A DNA stretch of 64,000 nucleotides from Marasmius tenuissimus (GCA_029532415.1 JAQOTA010000053.1:5952001-6016000); one strand, 5' to 3'; counted from the stretch's first letter, positions 11,357-24,756 are shown. The notes: generated by a model from the sequence alone, not told the origin. Program-made: numbers and translations.

Positions 11357-13095
11357 ACGCCATCCTCTCGTTGGACATCTTAGAATAACTATCCATTCCT
11401 TATTCCTCAGTTATTAGTTGACTTAATCTCCCGTAATCTTTGACCTCACGGTCGTTTGGTTTCTGTTCGATACGAATTTACCTAGAAGACAGCTCTCATT
11501 AGAAACTTCTTAGATTCTACTAACTACCAATACACTCGATACTAATTGACAAATTCATATATTATTCATCTGTGAAAAAATTGCTCGGAGATCTCCCCTT
11601 TCTCGAGTTTGTCCGATAATCCACGACTCATAGCATCGAGACTCCTCAATCTCTCACCGGCGCCAAATGCGACATGATTCCCTAATGTCGCTTGGCTATC
11701 CTACAATATGATGACCCCAGAGGTGAGTACTAAGTTGGGGAACCGTGTCAACTCGATTCCAGAGTAGGCCTGCCAACCTGTTTCATAGCCTCGAAATGAC
11801 ATCTCCTGAAATTACGAAACCTAGCCCCAGAGGCACTAGCTCCTCGAAGCCAGGCTAGTAGTAGCTGGGCCAAAGCTAGGCCACAAAGGCGTAAATATAA
11901 CAGATTTGCGCTGGGAACGCGGCTAAAACGCGTCTCACTGTAGCAGTGACTCAGGTATCTACCCAGTGGTTAGGCAACTCCCGTGATATGTAGCATGAGG
12001 AGGGCTGGGCACGCGCACGGGAAAAGGAACGATCAGAATCTAATGTCCAGTAGAGTTCGAACACTACGACGCAAGCGACATCATCATGGCAGTCCGACGA
12101 CGATGCCACCCTGGTATTGGCAGCGCAGACAAGATGTGGCAGGTCCTAATAACCATCCACTCTCACCTCCCCAATTGCAAGTTCGTCTCTGACGGTGACT
12201 CCCGGCGGAGGGCCCACTGAATCACAAGTCATTCGGGGAGCCCGAGGACATTTGCTGTCCGTCCGATTGCGAGAATCATGATCCGACCAGGAGGTGTTTC
12301 TCATCTCACAGACTTCAGTTGGCTGTGTCCATTTTCGGTATGAAACCGACCACGAAGTATATAGCTCCCGATCCAGTCTCTGCCCAAAGTTCTACGAGCC
12401 TGCGGGAGTAATCATCCCAAGTAGGCTGTGGACCGGGCCTGTGACTAACACGACAAACCATCATGGTCGTACTGAAAGCTTCTGGAATACTCTGACATTC
12501 GAGTGGCCCCGATTCATGAGTTGGTGTCACCGTAAATGCTCTCGTGACTCGTACGGCACCAGCCTGAACGTCTCTTATACTTGGATAGCACAGGCCCTCA
12601 AGAATGGATATATTTGAATGCAAACACCTTCCGATCCAGTAGGCTGAGTTTGCCCAGCCACTCCGACTCGCGGCATCCTTAGAACTTAAAGTAGAGGATG
12701 GACTACTCAGTGCTAGTGGCACAGCCGTATCCGAAGGCGCCCCACTTCTAGTCTCAGTTAAACTCTACACGAACGTCTCGATGGCCCTATACGACGCGAC
12801 GTCCCCCCTTTTCTATTTTCGCAGGCGGTTCGAAGCCCGAGAATAATGTGTATGATTATGCGTACGAAACCAGTAACAAATGACAACGAGAGCAGAAAAC
12901 AACGAGAAAATCCAATGATCTATGCGTACTGCAACACCTATAAGTTACATATTGAGAAGGGCTAGTAAAGATGAGAACGGAGAAAGTCCATAATGACACC
13001 ATAAATCTTACACCAAACGTCCAGTATGAAATCAGAGAAAAGAAGTCCATAAAAGCAGATTCCATCCATCCCTCCGTTCGACTAGTCCGTACCCT
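11357..13095. other. Intergenic, no supported gene
   Basis: About 1.7 kb. The open frames around 11983-12192 and 12294-12722 have no family motifs. It contains the second copy of the 36-bp repeat. Confidence 0.5.
11786..11820 (+). repeat. 36-bp direct repeat, copy 2
   Basis: Partner of 9155-9190 in the same orientation. It begins TAGCCTCGAAATGACATCTC and ends ATTACGAAAC, with one base fewer in the run before the final AAAC. Confidence 0.8.
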
Positions 13096-15050
13096 TCAAG
13101 TAGTGAAAATTCCAGTAATTTTGAACACCGGGACACCTTTCTCCTCCTCATCGCCAACGAGTGTACACTCGACGAAGTGGTTGCCCCGAGCAACGAAATG
13201 GTCAATAATCGCAAGGCTAAAGGTGACCATACATGTCAGCGCTTTGGAATTCACCAACGGTGAGAAGGTGAACGTACCGAGGGGTTTCCTCGTCAGGGAG
13301 ACCGGGAATAACATTTTTCAACGTCTTCGCTCCACCATAGTTATCATCGACCTGACACTTCACTTCACTTCCCTGCAGGTTCAAAGGGACAGATGAGTAA
13401 CGAGATCGTACACGAAGGCAAGAACACTTCAGCTCACCTCCCCGCTCCCACTGGCTAGATAATACACCCCGATATCTCCTGCTCCAACCATTACCGGTAT
13501 CCGTAGTTTACTCCCCGCTAACGTCGAATACCAGTAATGCGATTTGGTATTCAAGATATCTCCACCCCCGCTTGCAGTCGGGTGGTATGCCGACCACCCA
13601 GTGCCCTGGAACAGACTCGGCGGCAAAGGGTTCACCAGATCGTTCGCACTGACACAAAACGGCGATATCTCCTCGAACAGCCTCTCGTCGTCCGGTCGCG
13701 TGTTCATCCGTCCTGCAGGTACGGCGTACGGCGAAGACTGGAACTCCAAGCCTGCGCCTTTAGGCAGCCCAAGCTTAATACGGTTCCCCTCTGCGTCCAC
13801 TTCGACCTCTTCATGCCCATCAAGGTGGTTAGGATGAGGTTCCGGAACACCTTTTCGTTGACCGATACCGCCGAACAGGCCAGCGCCGCCACCGCCAAGG
13901 GCGCCTCCCTGAGCTTGCCCAGACCCTCCACCGACCCAGTCTTCCCAAACATCGCAAATTTGGGTCTGGAAGTACGCGATGAGAACGTCCGTTATGAGCT
14001 GGTGTCCGGCTGGGTTTGCGAGGATAGGGTCTGCGTAGAACCGATTGATGGATTTGGGTTTCTTCATGTAATCGGTGAACAGAATCGATTTCGTCGACAG
14101 ATGCGGAACGTCGTAGAACTGGGCGACGACGTTGTGATAGTGATCTGCACCGAACGAGCCCCATGCTTTGTGTAATTGAGGTGAGAAATGCCCGAGAAGA
14201 AGGACAGCAGGTGTGTCTGGTCGGAGGAGCAGAGAGCGAATGAGCACTTCAAAATGGTCTGTCATTTCTCTGGCGTTGTCGGGGCTGTCTGATGCGTCAA
14301 GTTCGACAACGATGAGGTCTGCAACGTCAGGAATGTGGTGTGTAGAACAATAGCCGAAGTATTCTGACGTCGTCCGACGCATGGCACCATTCGTCAATTC
14401 CGATGCAGGGTGAGGAAAGACCGTGTTCCACCACTGGAAAAACCGACTAGGGTAGCACTTGGGGGATATGGGGTCGTCTCCAGCACCGTGACATGCAGAT
14501 ACTACAAGATCAAAACATATCAGAAATAGCGACACAGTAAAACATGAACAGTATGATACGCACCGCTTCCACCAAGGACGCTGATGGTGACAGGCTGTCC
14601 TGCCAATGCCTTCGAGATGACTCTTCTAACCCTCGACCCACTTCCCAAATGAATCCTCGACTGCGATAGAGCGACATTACCATACGTGCTCCCAACGCGA
14701 TCCCCTTCCCCGCCACGAACGGAGCAAAACTCGAACGGGTTGTCCTTCCCGTCTTCTTCGTCACGTCTTAGATCCGTTAAGTTCAAGTAATTCTTCGGCT
14801 TCAGATGCCGATTCGTATACACCGCGTCTTCATTCGACCCGCTCTTCGAAGAGAACGAGAAAAGTTGAGGTAAAACGAGGTGCATCGTCACCAGAATCCC
14901 GAAGATGAACACAATCAAAAGCCATGTTCTCCTTGCTGCCCCGGGTCGAGAGCTGGTACGTTTGTCCAAATCCGAGGCCATTGAACCGTGTGAGCGTGCA
15001 GAAGCAGGCGGTGAGATGTGTGCTTGAGAGCGTTGATTTCTCCGGTGCAT
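13096..15050 (-). CDS. Type II membrane SGNH-hydrolase-like 'capsule-associated' protein
   Basis: Roughly 560 residues. A short basic cytosolic N-terminus precedes one transmembrane segment (WLLIVFIFGILVTMHLVLP), so the enzyme domain should face the secretory lumen. Splicing joins ISVLGG to SVSACHG, giving an SGNH block I with Ser. The later segment DPILANPAGHQLITDVL fits block V, though Asn and Ala replace the usual spacing residues. A Gly-rich linker and a C-terminal beta-rich region follow. Two further exons reconstruct CQVDDNYGGAKTL and then LAIIDHFVARGNHFVECTLV, ending at KITGIFTT. This layout matches fungal proteins annotated as capsular-associated, presumed to be glycan acyl-esterases or acyltransferases. 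Start 15050 is the first in-frame ATG that gives a complete N-terminus; 14981 is an alternative. A GT90 glycosyltransferase of related annotation lies at 33000-35318. Confidence 0.78.
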
Positions 15051-15803
15051 GCCACGAGCAGGTGCTAAGTATTTCAAGATGGTCAACACGACACGTCGAG
15101 CGAAAATAAGCTCAACAGAATACGCACTGCTCTTCAATATCCACCTTCAATCAAAGTTATCGGATGCCCTTTATCCCCTTGTGTTTCCTGTCAGATATCG
15201 TTTTTCGTCACTGAAATTTACATACAAAGTCCAAACACGTCTAGCTGGCAACAAACTGGTTAATACGTTGTTATGTTCGCTGCAAAAATAGTACTCACGA
15301 TCGGTGTTGAGGCCAAAGCAGTCTTTGTGCGGAGGAATTTCAAAAACAAAGGAATGACGGTCTGCCCGAGGCACCGAACGGAGGTAAGAACTCGGACCTC
15401 TCTCAAATGAGAGGATTTCAGGTAGAGAAAGAGAGGGGAGAGGGAGGAGATAGACGGAAGACGGAAGGGATGATGGTGGTCGTGGTCGAAGCCAACGTGT
15501 AGAATTGTCGCGAACCTGACGGGACATTTTGTGACAGCGCACGGGCCATCATGCATGCACCCCCGAAGGACCTCCAAATATAGCACCCGCGAGCGAGCTC
15601 AGGAACTCGGCCCTTGATATCCTTCAAAATGGTATTAATTCAACGTACAACTCATTCAACTTACAAGGCAGCGGGAAGAGATAGATAGAGCAAGAGCACA
15701 CCGATAAATTTCCGAAGCGGGAAACGGTCATTCGTTTGTCATATTTTTGCAAAAATAAATATATACTACAGACAGGATATTCGTCTTTGTGGCTTTAGCA
15801 TAC

Positions 15804-18423
15804 TTACTGGTTAGCTTCCTTGATGATATCTGCAGCCTGTCACCGCGAAATCAGCGATATGTCGTCCGAGTCTAGTTCTAGAACAAACGCACCTTTTCTC
15901 CGATACCATAGGCGGTACCTTGGGGATGGGTAGCCAACATCTATAAGAGGGAGGTTGCTGGTTAACTCATCCACTGACGAGTTGGGAATCAGGAACGCTC
16001 ACAATCGGAAGAATAGACAAATCAGCCACTCTCAAATTCGACGTTCCATAAACCTTCAAATTCTCATCTACTACGCCTCCTAGTTCTCTCGGCATTAACG
16101 AGGCCGAACCCATAGGGTGGATTCCAGAGAGGCACTAGAATAGAAAAGGGGTAAGGGGCAGCAAGTAGCCACGCGTTATCAGCACAATCGACGACCGAAA
16201 ACAGAAAGAGAAAAAGTAAACACTCACGGCAGACCTAACATACTCCCCATACGCCTCATCTTGTTTATCCTTATCTTCTGGTATCGACGGTATTACCATC
16301 TCTTTGATATTGTCCGAGAGTGGCGGGAACGTGTACAACTTGGTGCCCAACTTCAGAAGACCAACCAACATCTCAAAGTCAGATTCCACAGACATATAGC
16401 GTGGGTTAACCTCCGATTGGACAGAGGAATCCGCCGAAGTAATGTGAACGTATCCCCGAGACAATGGTTGTGCGAGGAATGAGACCACAGTGCAGTACCG
16501 GCGGCCTGGCTCGGGAGGGTGAAGGGGCGTTGGAAGATGGCCGCACACTGCAGCGAGTCTGACAGAACGGATACATGAGTGATGAGCTGGAGGGCGTGAA
16601 ATCAAAGGAGTTGGCTTACTCTCCCTGAACAGTCCGTTCGTCCTTCCAAACCTTCTCTAAAAGCTCGTACTGCCTCCTGATACCCTTCTTAACACTTTCC
16701 GGCGTATCTGGATGTATCAGCTTTTCGGCGTCACGCAGCTGACCGATCCATTTGGAGACATCCTTCTCGTTGCCCAACTTGTCGGCGGGCACATACACGT
16801 AAGCGGGCGCTGGTACGGACGCTAGAAGACCTTTCTTTTCGGCACTAAAGGATGTTGAAGTGGATAAGCAAGGCGGTACTGAACGGATCGACAGGTAAAA
16901 ATCTTACTAGAGCGCCTGATGCTTCCGTAAAACTTCCGGATCGGCCAACAAATCCATGGTCTCATACTTGACGGTCTCTGCGACGGCAAAAGCCATGATA
17001 TGATCCTCTGATGATGGAAGGTTACTACTATAATGTCGGGATCCCGCTGAAACGAATGGGAGCTCACGGAAATTTTCTCCGACACCAGGAAGATCAACAT
17101 GGACCGGGATGTTCAGGCGAGAGAGCAAGGCAGGGTTGCCGATACCAGAAAGCTCGAGAACCTTGGGTGTACCGACACTGCCTAAAAGAGCCCGGTCAGC
17201 GGATAGAAGGAGGAACACTGGTGGGAGAGACCTACCAGCCGAAAGGATTACCTCTCTCTTCACGGGAACAGTGCTGACGCTACCCTCGTGCGTGAATTCA
17301 ACGCCGGTGATGCGTTTCAGACCGGAAGCTTTGTCGTCGGATATAACGAGCTTCCAATAAGCAATCAGCATCTCTAAATGTAGATTCCTATCAGGCATAC
17401 CGGCATACCTTATTGACTGTCGCAGCGGAAAGGACAACCAGGTTCTTCCTTTCAGCGTTGGGCGCATAGTATGCCGAATACGCCGATGAACGTTTGGCGG
17501 TCATAGGATCAATACTAGCAAAACCCGTCGAGATTCCCGCCAAATCACCAGCATTCTAAGATCAAAGGTCAAAACTGAACTACTGATCCTAAGGAGGTTA
17601 CAGCGCACTGCATCCAGATTCTTCGCAACATTGAAATTCGTGGCAGATGCAACGACATCAGCATGGAATTCGCTGAACACAATGCCGAGCGTCTTCTGAA
17701 GCGGGCCAGAGGTTCCGTGGAAATCAGTTTTGGTGTTGATCGCGTACTTTTGTTGGTCGTCAAGAGGTAACTCTGTCGGGATGAGATTTTCGCTCTGAAA
17801 GAGGTGTCAGCAAGGATCTGACACGGGAGTTTCGTAGAAACACGAACTTTCTTCATGTAATGGGTGATAGAATCCCAGTTCCAGCCTTTGTTCCCGAGCT
17901 CTTCGATACGGTCGAATTCCTCCTTGTTGGGCCGAATCATGTACATGTAGTTGATCTGTGTGACGCGTCAATATTGTCCGTCTGTTGCTCGGCGATATCA
18001 CACACCAAACTCGAGCCTCCCAATCCTTTTCCTCGGGACATCAGTACTGAGCGGTTGTTCGCCTTGGGTTGCGGTGTCGTGAATGTCATCCAATCGTACT
18101 TGGGATCACCAACTGCACGCCCCATCATAGCTGATTGAACGTGATACGTCCGTCAGCATAGTCCAGCACGCCAACGAGAAGGCGACAGACCAGGAACATC
18201 GATAACTGGGTCACCAGGAGTCGGTTCAAGACCGGCTTCAAGAACTCCTACAGTGACATGTGGGTCTTCGGTGAGTCTTGAAAGATACAGATCATTAACC
18301 ATACTCAAAGGAGGCTTCGAGGGCTTACCTGGTGGCAACAACCAGCCCAGTGTTGCCTCCGCCAACGATAAGGTAATCGAACTGGTTCTTCGTGAATTCT
18401 TCTGCTGAGGATACGACAGGCAT
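15804..18423 (-). CDS. Intracellular GMC oxidoreductase (AA3-type)
   Basis: FAD-dependent glucose-methanol-choline oxidoreductase of nearly 600 residues in about eleven exons. The start gives [20 protein letters not shown] with the dinucleotide motif GGGNTGLV directly after it and no signal peptide, so it is probably intracellular. Family signatures follow in order: [27 protein letters not shown] with [12 protein letters not shown], and DLPGVGEN. The catalytic end has two His motifs, [14 protein letters not shown] (active-site His) and [19 protein letters not shown] near the stop. Substrate may be an aryl or aliphatic alcohol or a sugar; this cannot be read from sequence. No frame break was found. 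Confidence 0.9.
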
Positions 18424-19833
18424 GATGGTTCTGGTGGTGATAAAATAGGAGGGATGTGTGAATCAGAGTGATCAGACAAGGGTTTTGAATGATAGTGCCC
18501 TACAGCTCTTTTGAATGCTCACGACACGCTCACGGGGTCATTCTGGGGGTCTTCTGCGACTAATCAGCTCATCAAGAACCATTATTTAGGTAGCCGAGCG
18601 ATAATCTACACGGTTCCGTCCCGCAGAAATCCGGGGGAAAGACCTGAGCTCAATTTGACCTTGTAGATTGGGATTTTGACGCGATTTCTGCTCAGTTTGG
18701 GCTTCACAAGAAGTTAGCAACGAACTTGACAGGATACAATGCGTCTTACACATTGCAAACTGCTTTTATCGGGCCATGGATAGCGGCCGAGCATTTACAA
18801 GACCGTTCGGGACTGAGAACTGTATGTGTACCGTCATTGAGCAGACTGAAAGGGCAATGAGAATTCAAGAGCGGACGCCGAATGAACTGATCATCAGGGT
18901 TGCGGGAGAAACAGCCAGCCTGATATCGTGAGAAGAATCCGTTCTAGGTTATCCCACGTGGCGTCAATTTGAGTAAGGGTCTTGCTATTCGGCTAGCGCT
19001 TCACGCATACCACCTCCCTCCATGAATCCTTCGCAATTCCTTCAGACTGGCTCGTTCGTACTGTCCTTCTATCAATCTGCTACTTCCATTTTGGCCTCAC
19101 GACAACGCACTTTCTCGAAACATGGTTACTGCCATGTCTGCCATGCCCAGCTGGTAACTGCCAGAGACTCCTCGTTGGATTGCATCAATTAGTCGACTCC
19201 GAAGTGCCTCTTTCGTTAACATCAGTCTGAGTACATGACAGACGATGGACGTTAACTCTGTCTTGGGACTCTATCCACAACAGGCTTGTGCAATGATGGT
19301 TACTGGCTCGCGTCAAAGCTACCGCGAGGTTCAACAAGTTGAAAACAACTTCAGTTGTTGTCCTACTGGAACAAGTAGATCGAGGAACTTTTACATCTTT
19401 GCCTCATCAAAGTCCTCCATTTTTGTCGCGGTAGTGTAGAGATCCGAGGATTATAGTACGGGTCTTCGTTTGAATGAGCGTATCAAGCCGATGGTCTCTC
19501 ATCTTGTGGACGGGAAAACTCGCCGATGACGATACGGACTCTGGTCATCACCTTCTTTGAATGGTCAATGCGTTCAAGAATTGGTCATTTCGGGGCTTTA
19601 GTCCTCGTATTTCCGATCGCACAATCCCTCGAAAAGGTCTAGATTCTGGGGATCACCTTCCTGATCCCTCCCAGCCCCATATCCCAGCATGTTCAAATGA
19701 GTTTGACATTAAACATACGAAACTGAGTCAAGTAAGTACAGCAAGAAGATTTCATATATACTCCTTAAATACTATAGCACAATTACATCCCTAGTAAGCC
19801 CTCGATAAACAGCCAGCCTCGGAACCTGCTATG
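18424..19833. other. Intergenic, no supported gene
   Basis: Promoter of the GMC gene and 3' flank of the DUF6534-like gene. Short open frames at 19245-19439 and 19561-19794 have no recognisable content. Confidence 0.5.
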
Positions 19834-21336
19834 TTACCAATCCGTATTCAGATGGTTCCTCTTTTGAGTTGATATAGTAGATTCGGTGTCCACCACCCGA
19901 TCCCGCAAATCGTCCTTCGACTGGAAGACCGCAAAAACGGCAAGGAGAAGCTCACGATCAGCCACTGACTCAGATTGTTACCAAAAAGGTCTTAGTACTC
20001 ACCTCCAGATTATTCAGATGAACAGGATGTGAGTGAAGCTCTGAGCTGTTTCGGCGTTGAACATCTACGTCCACCTCGATTTCACGTCTCACGCCGACGT
20101 GGAGGCTGTTGTGAGGATTGCGATACCGTTCGGCTCTGGAGTGCGCATCAAACGTCTTCGGTCGTGCACTGGCCATGGTGTCCATTCCGAGGGCTCCCTC
20201 GGGGTATGTCTCTACTACGACCCCTTGTCCATTGATTGTTGTTTGCCCGCGTCCACCAACAATCCGTACCCGGCTATTGAATATAACCAGCATTGAATTC
20301 GAGTAGACCTTGGCGAGGGCGAGGGCGGGAGTTACGTGATATGGTATCTCTCGGAAGACGAGGAACAGAATCAGGTCCACGGTGGCGAAGGCAGCTGAAA
20401 AGGCACAGACCCGTGAGCCCCATGCGACAATCTGTTACGAAGGAGGCGGGAAGCGTACCGGTCAAACTCCCGGTTTCCATTGTCAGTCGAATGACACGTT
20501 TAACGAGATCTTTTGTGTTCTGGAAACCTGTATCATACCGCGACAGCTGAGGAACGTCGAGATCAGTTGAACCTCCCGGTCGACCACGACGGCGGATAAT
20601 CGGGAACGTACCGTGAATATCATAGCAATGGCGATCACCACATCGACCGCTGCACTTCCTCCTAGCCAGAACTAAAGAGAATAATTGATTAACGGGAGAA
20701 GTTGCGGCCAAAGACGAGTGCGGGCTTACACATGCGGCAATGAAAGTCTTGTCTCGAATCTGGGAGAACAAGCCAACGTGCTTGGCTATAACGCCTGTGC
20801 CAATGGCGCCCCCAAATTGAGCAGTCGACATCTTCCAAATGGAAAACAACTGGACTGAGTGAATTGGATTAAAACAGTACACGGAAGACGCACCACTGCA
20901 ATCAATCCCGCTAACCATTTCGATCTCGACAGCAGATGAATCCTATAGGCAAAATACAACTGCACTACCCACGCAACTGGTGGCCGAGGAGCTGTTAGTC
21001 CTGAGACTGTCGCCTAGTATCAAAAGGATAACCCATACCCAACCCGTCTATAATGCAAACATCCAGCCACAATAACTGTAGAGCATCCAGAGCGCTCGGG
21101 TCCCCAAATCCATATGCAAAATTCTGGAAAGCGTCCCAGGTGACCATGATCGTCTGGATGGTCTCCACGATATAAACTCCAAACACTAGTGTTTTGAAGG
21201 TAGCGGGGTCGTTGGGGAAGGCATTGTAGTAGATGTAGGTCTGGACAGTGAGAACTCCAAACAATCCATAGTTGAAGAGGTATCCGAGAAGTAGCGGGCC
21301 AGTGATATTTGCGATGTCAGGCATCGCAGAGGCCAT
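19834..21336 (-). CDS. DUF6534-like seven-helix membrane protein
   Basis: Agaricomycete integral membrane protein of roughly 350 residues. It starts MASAMPDIANITGPLLLGYL, and the helices include NYGLFGVLTVQTYIYY, LVFGVYIVETIQTIMVTWDA, QLYFAYRIHLLS with WLAGLIAVVQLFSIW, and AAVDVVIAIAMIFTLSRYDT. The last helices contain FATVDLILFLVF and a segment ending ALAKVYSNSMLVIFNSR, which is the hallmark C-terminal part of DUF6534 proteins. A hydrophilic tail (RRNSSELHSHPVHLNNLE) continues over one more intron to SKDDLRDRVVDTESTIS and a stop at 19834. Function of the family is unknown. Pattern of short exons is regular and intact. Confidence 0.87.
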
Positions 21337-23448
21337 GGTAGCAGGCGAGGGTCAAGCGAGGGTACTAGGGGGAAAGGGAGGATTTGACTTCTGATCACGT
21401 ATGTCCTTATATTCAGTCCCTGACATTCCGGTGATAGTCAGGAAACCTAAACGGGCGAATAATTCAGTCATACTTTGTATGTGCACCACGTCCCTATTCG
21501 CTAGACCTAGCGGTATGCCCACTGTCATGATCCCGGGTTTAAGACAATGCTAGACATTTAATTTCCTGGGCTTCGATGGAGTTTGATGGTGATCAATAAG
21601 CGGGAGTTTTAATGGGATCCGTGAAGTCATCCCTCTAAGCCAATCGCTGATGCCGATACGCGTCCTACACTGCCCAATCCACGTGTAAAAATAAGGTGCA
21701 TCAGACCGTCTTCGCGCCGAGCGAGTAGAGAAAACTGACTTGCGGGAAGGTCGGCTCGTTTTGCCACACGTACCAGGTACAAGGGGTCAACAGCTGCTGG
21801 GACAGCTTGCATCAAATTCAGAGGGAGGACTCTAAAGTCGTTTCTATAGTTTCAACTCGGAACCTGCCTTTGCTGGAGTCCCTTCTCACAATCGAGGAAC
21901 CCCTAAGTACTCTGGACCGAATGTATTTTTTTGGCTATCCGGCCGGGAGGACGAGACTCAAATTCTCATCTGTTGGCATGTGAACTTGGATGAGGTTCCT
22001 CTTCCAGGGTTCATGACCACGAGACTGGCACGAGATGATCAACTATGAATGAGACTTGGTAGGACGGAACGTTCCTGGGTACCACGAGTTGGTTGATAAA
22101 AGACGAGGCCTAGAGGGTTTGATTGCCACATGGGAAAGCCACCGAGGACGTGGCGGATTGTAGCAAGACCTTGCGATGACCGCACAGTCAGCGCAAGACC
22201 TTGGCTGAGCATGCGACGAAGCTGAAAACAGATATGTAATGCTACAAAGCCACCAAGCAGTCCTCTCAGACTTCGAGAAGGGCCAGTAACAACGTCAACT
22301 TGAAGGCAATATTAATCACAATGGAGCCCACCATCTTGATGGCAAGACGTATGGAAAATATCGCAGACCACACTGAAAACTCGAAATCCATCACCAAGGA
22401 CTGACCGACAGATGTGACCGCTCCAATTTCTGAGAGTAACTTGAACTCGTTCATGAAGATCAAGAGCGTAAACTATCCTTACGTTGGGCGTGTCTGTAAG
22501 GTGGATCAAGATTACTGACGGGTAGACGTCCGTTGGAGCTTACATGGGGCAATGGAGTGAAGCATCGATCGAGTCGTAGCGCCGAATCGCCTATAGATAC
22601 GCCAAGGAGCTTCGGCGAGACGCCGTGAAGAATTGTACCGCACCTAACATCATATTAACGAGCAGGCCAAGTTTGTGATCGCCAGTTCAAACTGGTGCGC
22701 CGGCGGCATACCCTATGGCATATTGAATGATAGTAGTGCCAACGGTTCATTGACAAGGGACAAGGGGGGTGACTGGAAAGCTGGGTCAATCCGGAGTAGC
22801 TGAGACTTCGCTGACCGTCACGGACGCTATGGGGATCGCCGTTTTCTACGACCGAGGCGCATGGCTATTTCCCACGCACTGACCTGCGCCACCTTCCACG
22901 TTTTGTGACACCAATGACCAATGTGTACTTTGAAGTCGACGCATAGGTATGGTTCATTTGACGATCTTGCAAGCTCAAGAAAATATTCAACGTGTGATTG
23001 AATTGGGGGAGTTGGCTTTACGGCATTCCGCAATCCTTTTTGAGTTCATCGGTACCAATGTCTCCGTTAAAACCAACCCGTGTTGCTCGTGAGGTTTTGG
23101 TAATACGATGGGTTTAGTATGGTGTCGTAATCGCTGGAGATGGGACCTAACATTCTGTACGGCGAGAAGGGCGAACTGTGATGGTTGGTGGGTTGCGCAG
23201 TATTCCATATCGTGGGGCGTCAAGTTCGGAGAACGCCCAGGCTGGAACCTCAAACTCGTCACAGAGCCATCGCTTACGGCGGCTTTTGACAGTTCACGAT
23301 GTCCCAACTATGCAAACGAAACCTCGTGTCCCCATCTATCATATAGGAGAACTGGATTGGTTTTTCTTATACGCAATTGCCCACACCGTAAGAGAGCTTC
23401 TGTACATTCAGTCAGACTTCAAGAAGATAAAACATTCATCGCCTACGG
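21337..23448. other. Intergenic, no supported gene
   Basis: About 2.1 kb with only short overlapping frames on both strands and no domain motif or splice pattern. Nothing repetitive was seen. Confidence 0.5.
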
Positions 23449-24756
23449 CTACAAGCTCGTTAACCAATCCAAAAGTGCTTCATTGACCTGCTCCGGGACG
23501 TGTAGATGTACCCAATGATTCGCTTTGAAGTCGTGTACTCGGGTCTTCTCATGCTTGCAGAATTTGGCCGTCATCTCCTTCCCGATCGACGGCAGCGAGA
23601 TGGTGTCGTCCAGTGCGGCACCGAAGAATACCGGGATATCCAATGCGTACCGGGCCAGAGGTATGTCTGCAACCGAATGCCGGATTAAACTTAATAACCC
23701 CTCATTCAGTAGTAACAGACCTTTAGAATCCTCAGCTTGTACACCTGTGAGGTATGCCTTGTAGTAAGTGAGCGGGCCGTTGATGTCCATACCATGTAGA
23801 CCATCGTATTGGATCTTCTTTTCCTGTTCCAGAGACGGATTTAGTTCGTTCCGTTTACCGGTTAGCAAAGATGGTACCTTAGGAGAAAACCAAGAAGGTG
23901 AGGGTATCGGGTCATCAGAAAGAAGGTATGCTTTCATCGCGTTCGGTGGAGCGTAATGGGTAATCCACATTTTTGGATCGTCGGGGTAAGTGAGGTTGAA
24001 GAACGTTTCAAACTGACCACGAAGGCAAGCAACCTCAATAGTGAGTCGGGGTGACTGAACGGTAATAGAAGAGGGCCGCACTTTCTCGCTAATGATCTGT
24101 GCAGCGTCTGGATCTCCACCCAAGAATTCCCAGTATCCAAACAAGGAGTAACCGAACTGTTGCTCCTGAAGCTCGATGACCTTCCTCAGGTTGAAGTTTG
24201 GGTTCGGGGGTGCATAGGATATGGCCAGAAAAGCGCACGCTTCCATACGGTCTGGGTGGATCTGAGCGATTCGACTGATGACAGGGCATCCTCTGCGAGG
24301 GCGATAACCTCAAGTTCAGCGATAGGGATAGATCTAGACTGACCATTCATTAAACACCGACGTACCCCCCTTGACCGATAAAAATTGCCTTCGTGACGTT
24401 TTCGGCGTCAAGGATCTCGATGACATCTTGAGTGATGAGACTCTGCTTCAAGTCCTCTGGTACATGGGGTATTGCGGTACCGCCGTACCCTAGCATGTCC
24501 GGGGCAAGGATCGAGTAGCCTTTATTATGGAAGAAAGCGACCTGAGTAATAATCACTACCGTAAATGGGAGGCAAGAGGATCTCGATAGGTGGGACTCGC
24601 CTGATGCCTCCAATCCTTCGATGCGACGCCGAAGCCATGAATAAAGACCAGCGTTGGCAGGTGATTGTCAGGATCCAAAAATGTACGTTTCAAGGCGAAA
24701 TAGTTGTACTTGAATCCTCTCGACACCGCGAGCTGTTTGTAGAAGGAGTTGTCCAT
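23449..24756 (-). CDS. Epoxide-hydrolase-like alpha/beta hydrolase, paralog B, nucleophile apparently missing
   Basis: Complete gene of roughly 340 residues. Exon 1 (24756-24601) carries FIHGFGVASKDWRHQ with the oxyanion motif. Exon 2 (24541-24366) carries LAPDMLGYGGT and IFIGQG. Exon 3 from 24292 begins GCPVISRIAQIHPDRMEA. The join gives FIGQGGGCPV, so Gly stands where the nucleophile Asp of G-H-D-W-G should be. The rest looks functional: cap-region Tyr in LTYYKAYLTG, an acidic LDD before the last helix, and a catalytic-type His in ANHWVHLHVPEQVNEALL, all expected for epoxide hydrolases. Intron 1 starts with GC (GCGAGT), where paralog A has GT. Another intron removes about 70 bases before FETFFNLTYPDDPKMW. 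A pseudoenzyme or a hydrolase with altered chemistry is likely. Confidence 0.82.

Noticed and set aside
15420..15560. A possible third copy of repeat R
   Set aside because: Only a short GATGGTGGT-like stretch and a few scattered blocks agree; not convincing by eye.
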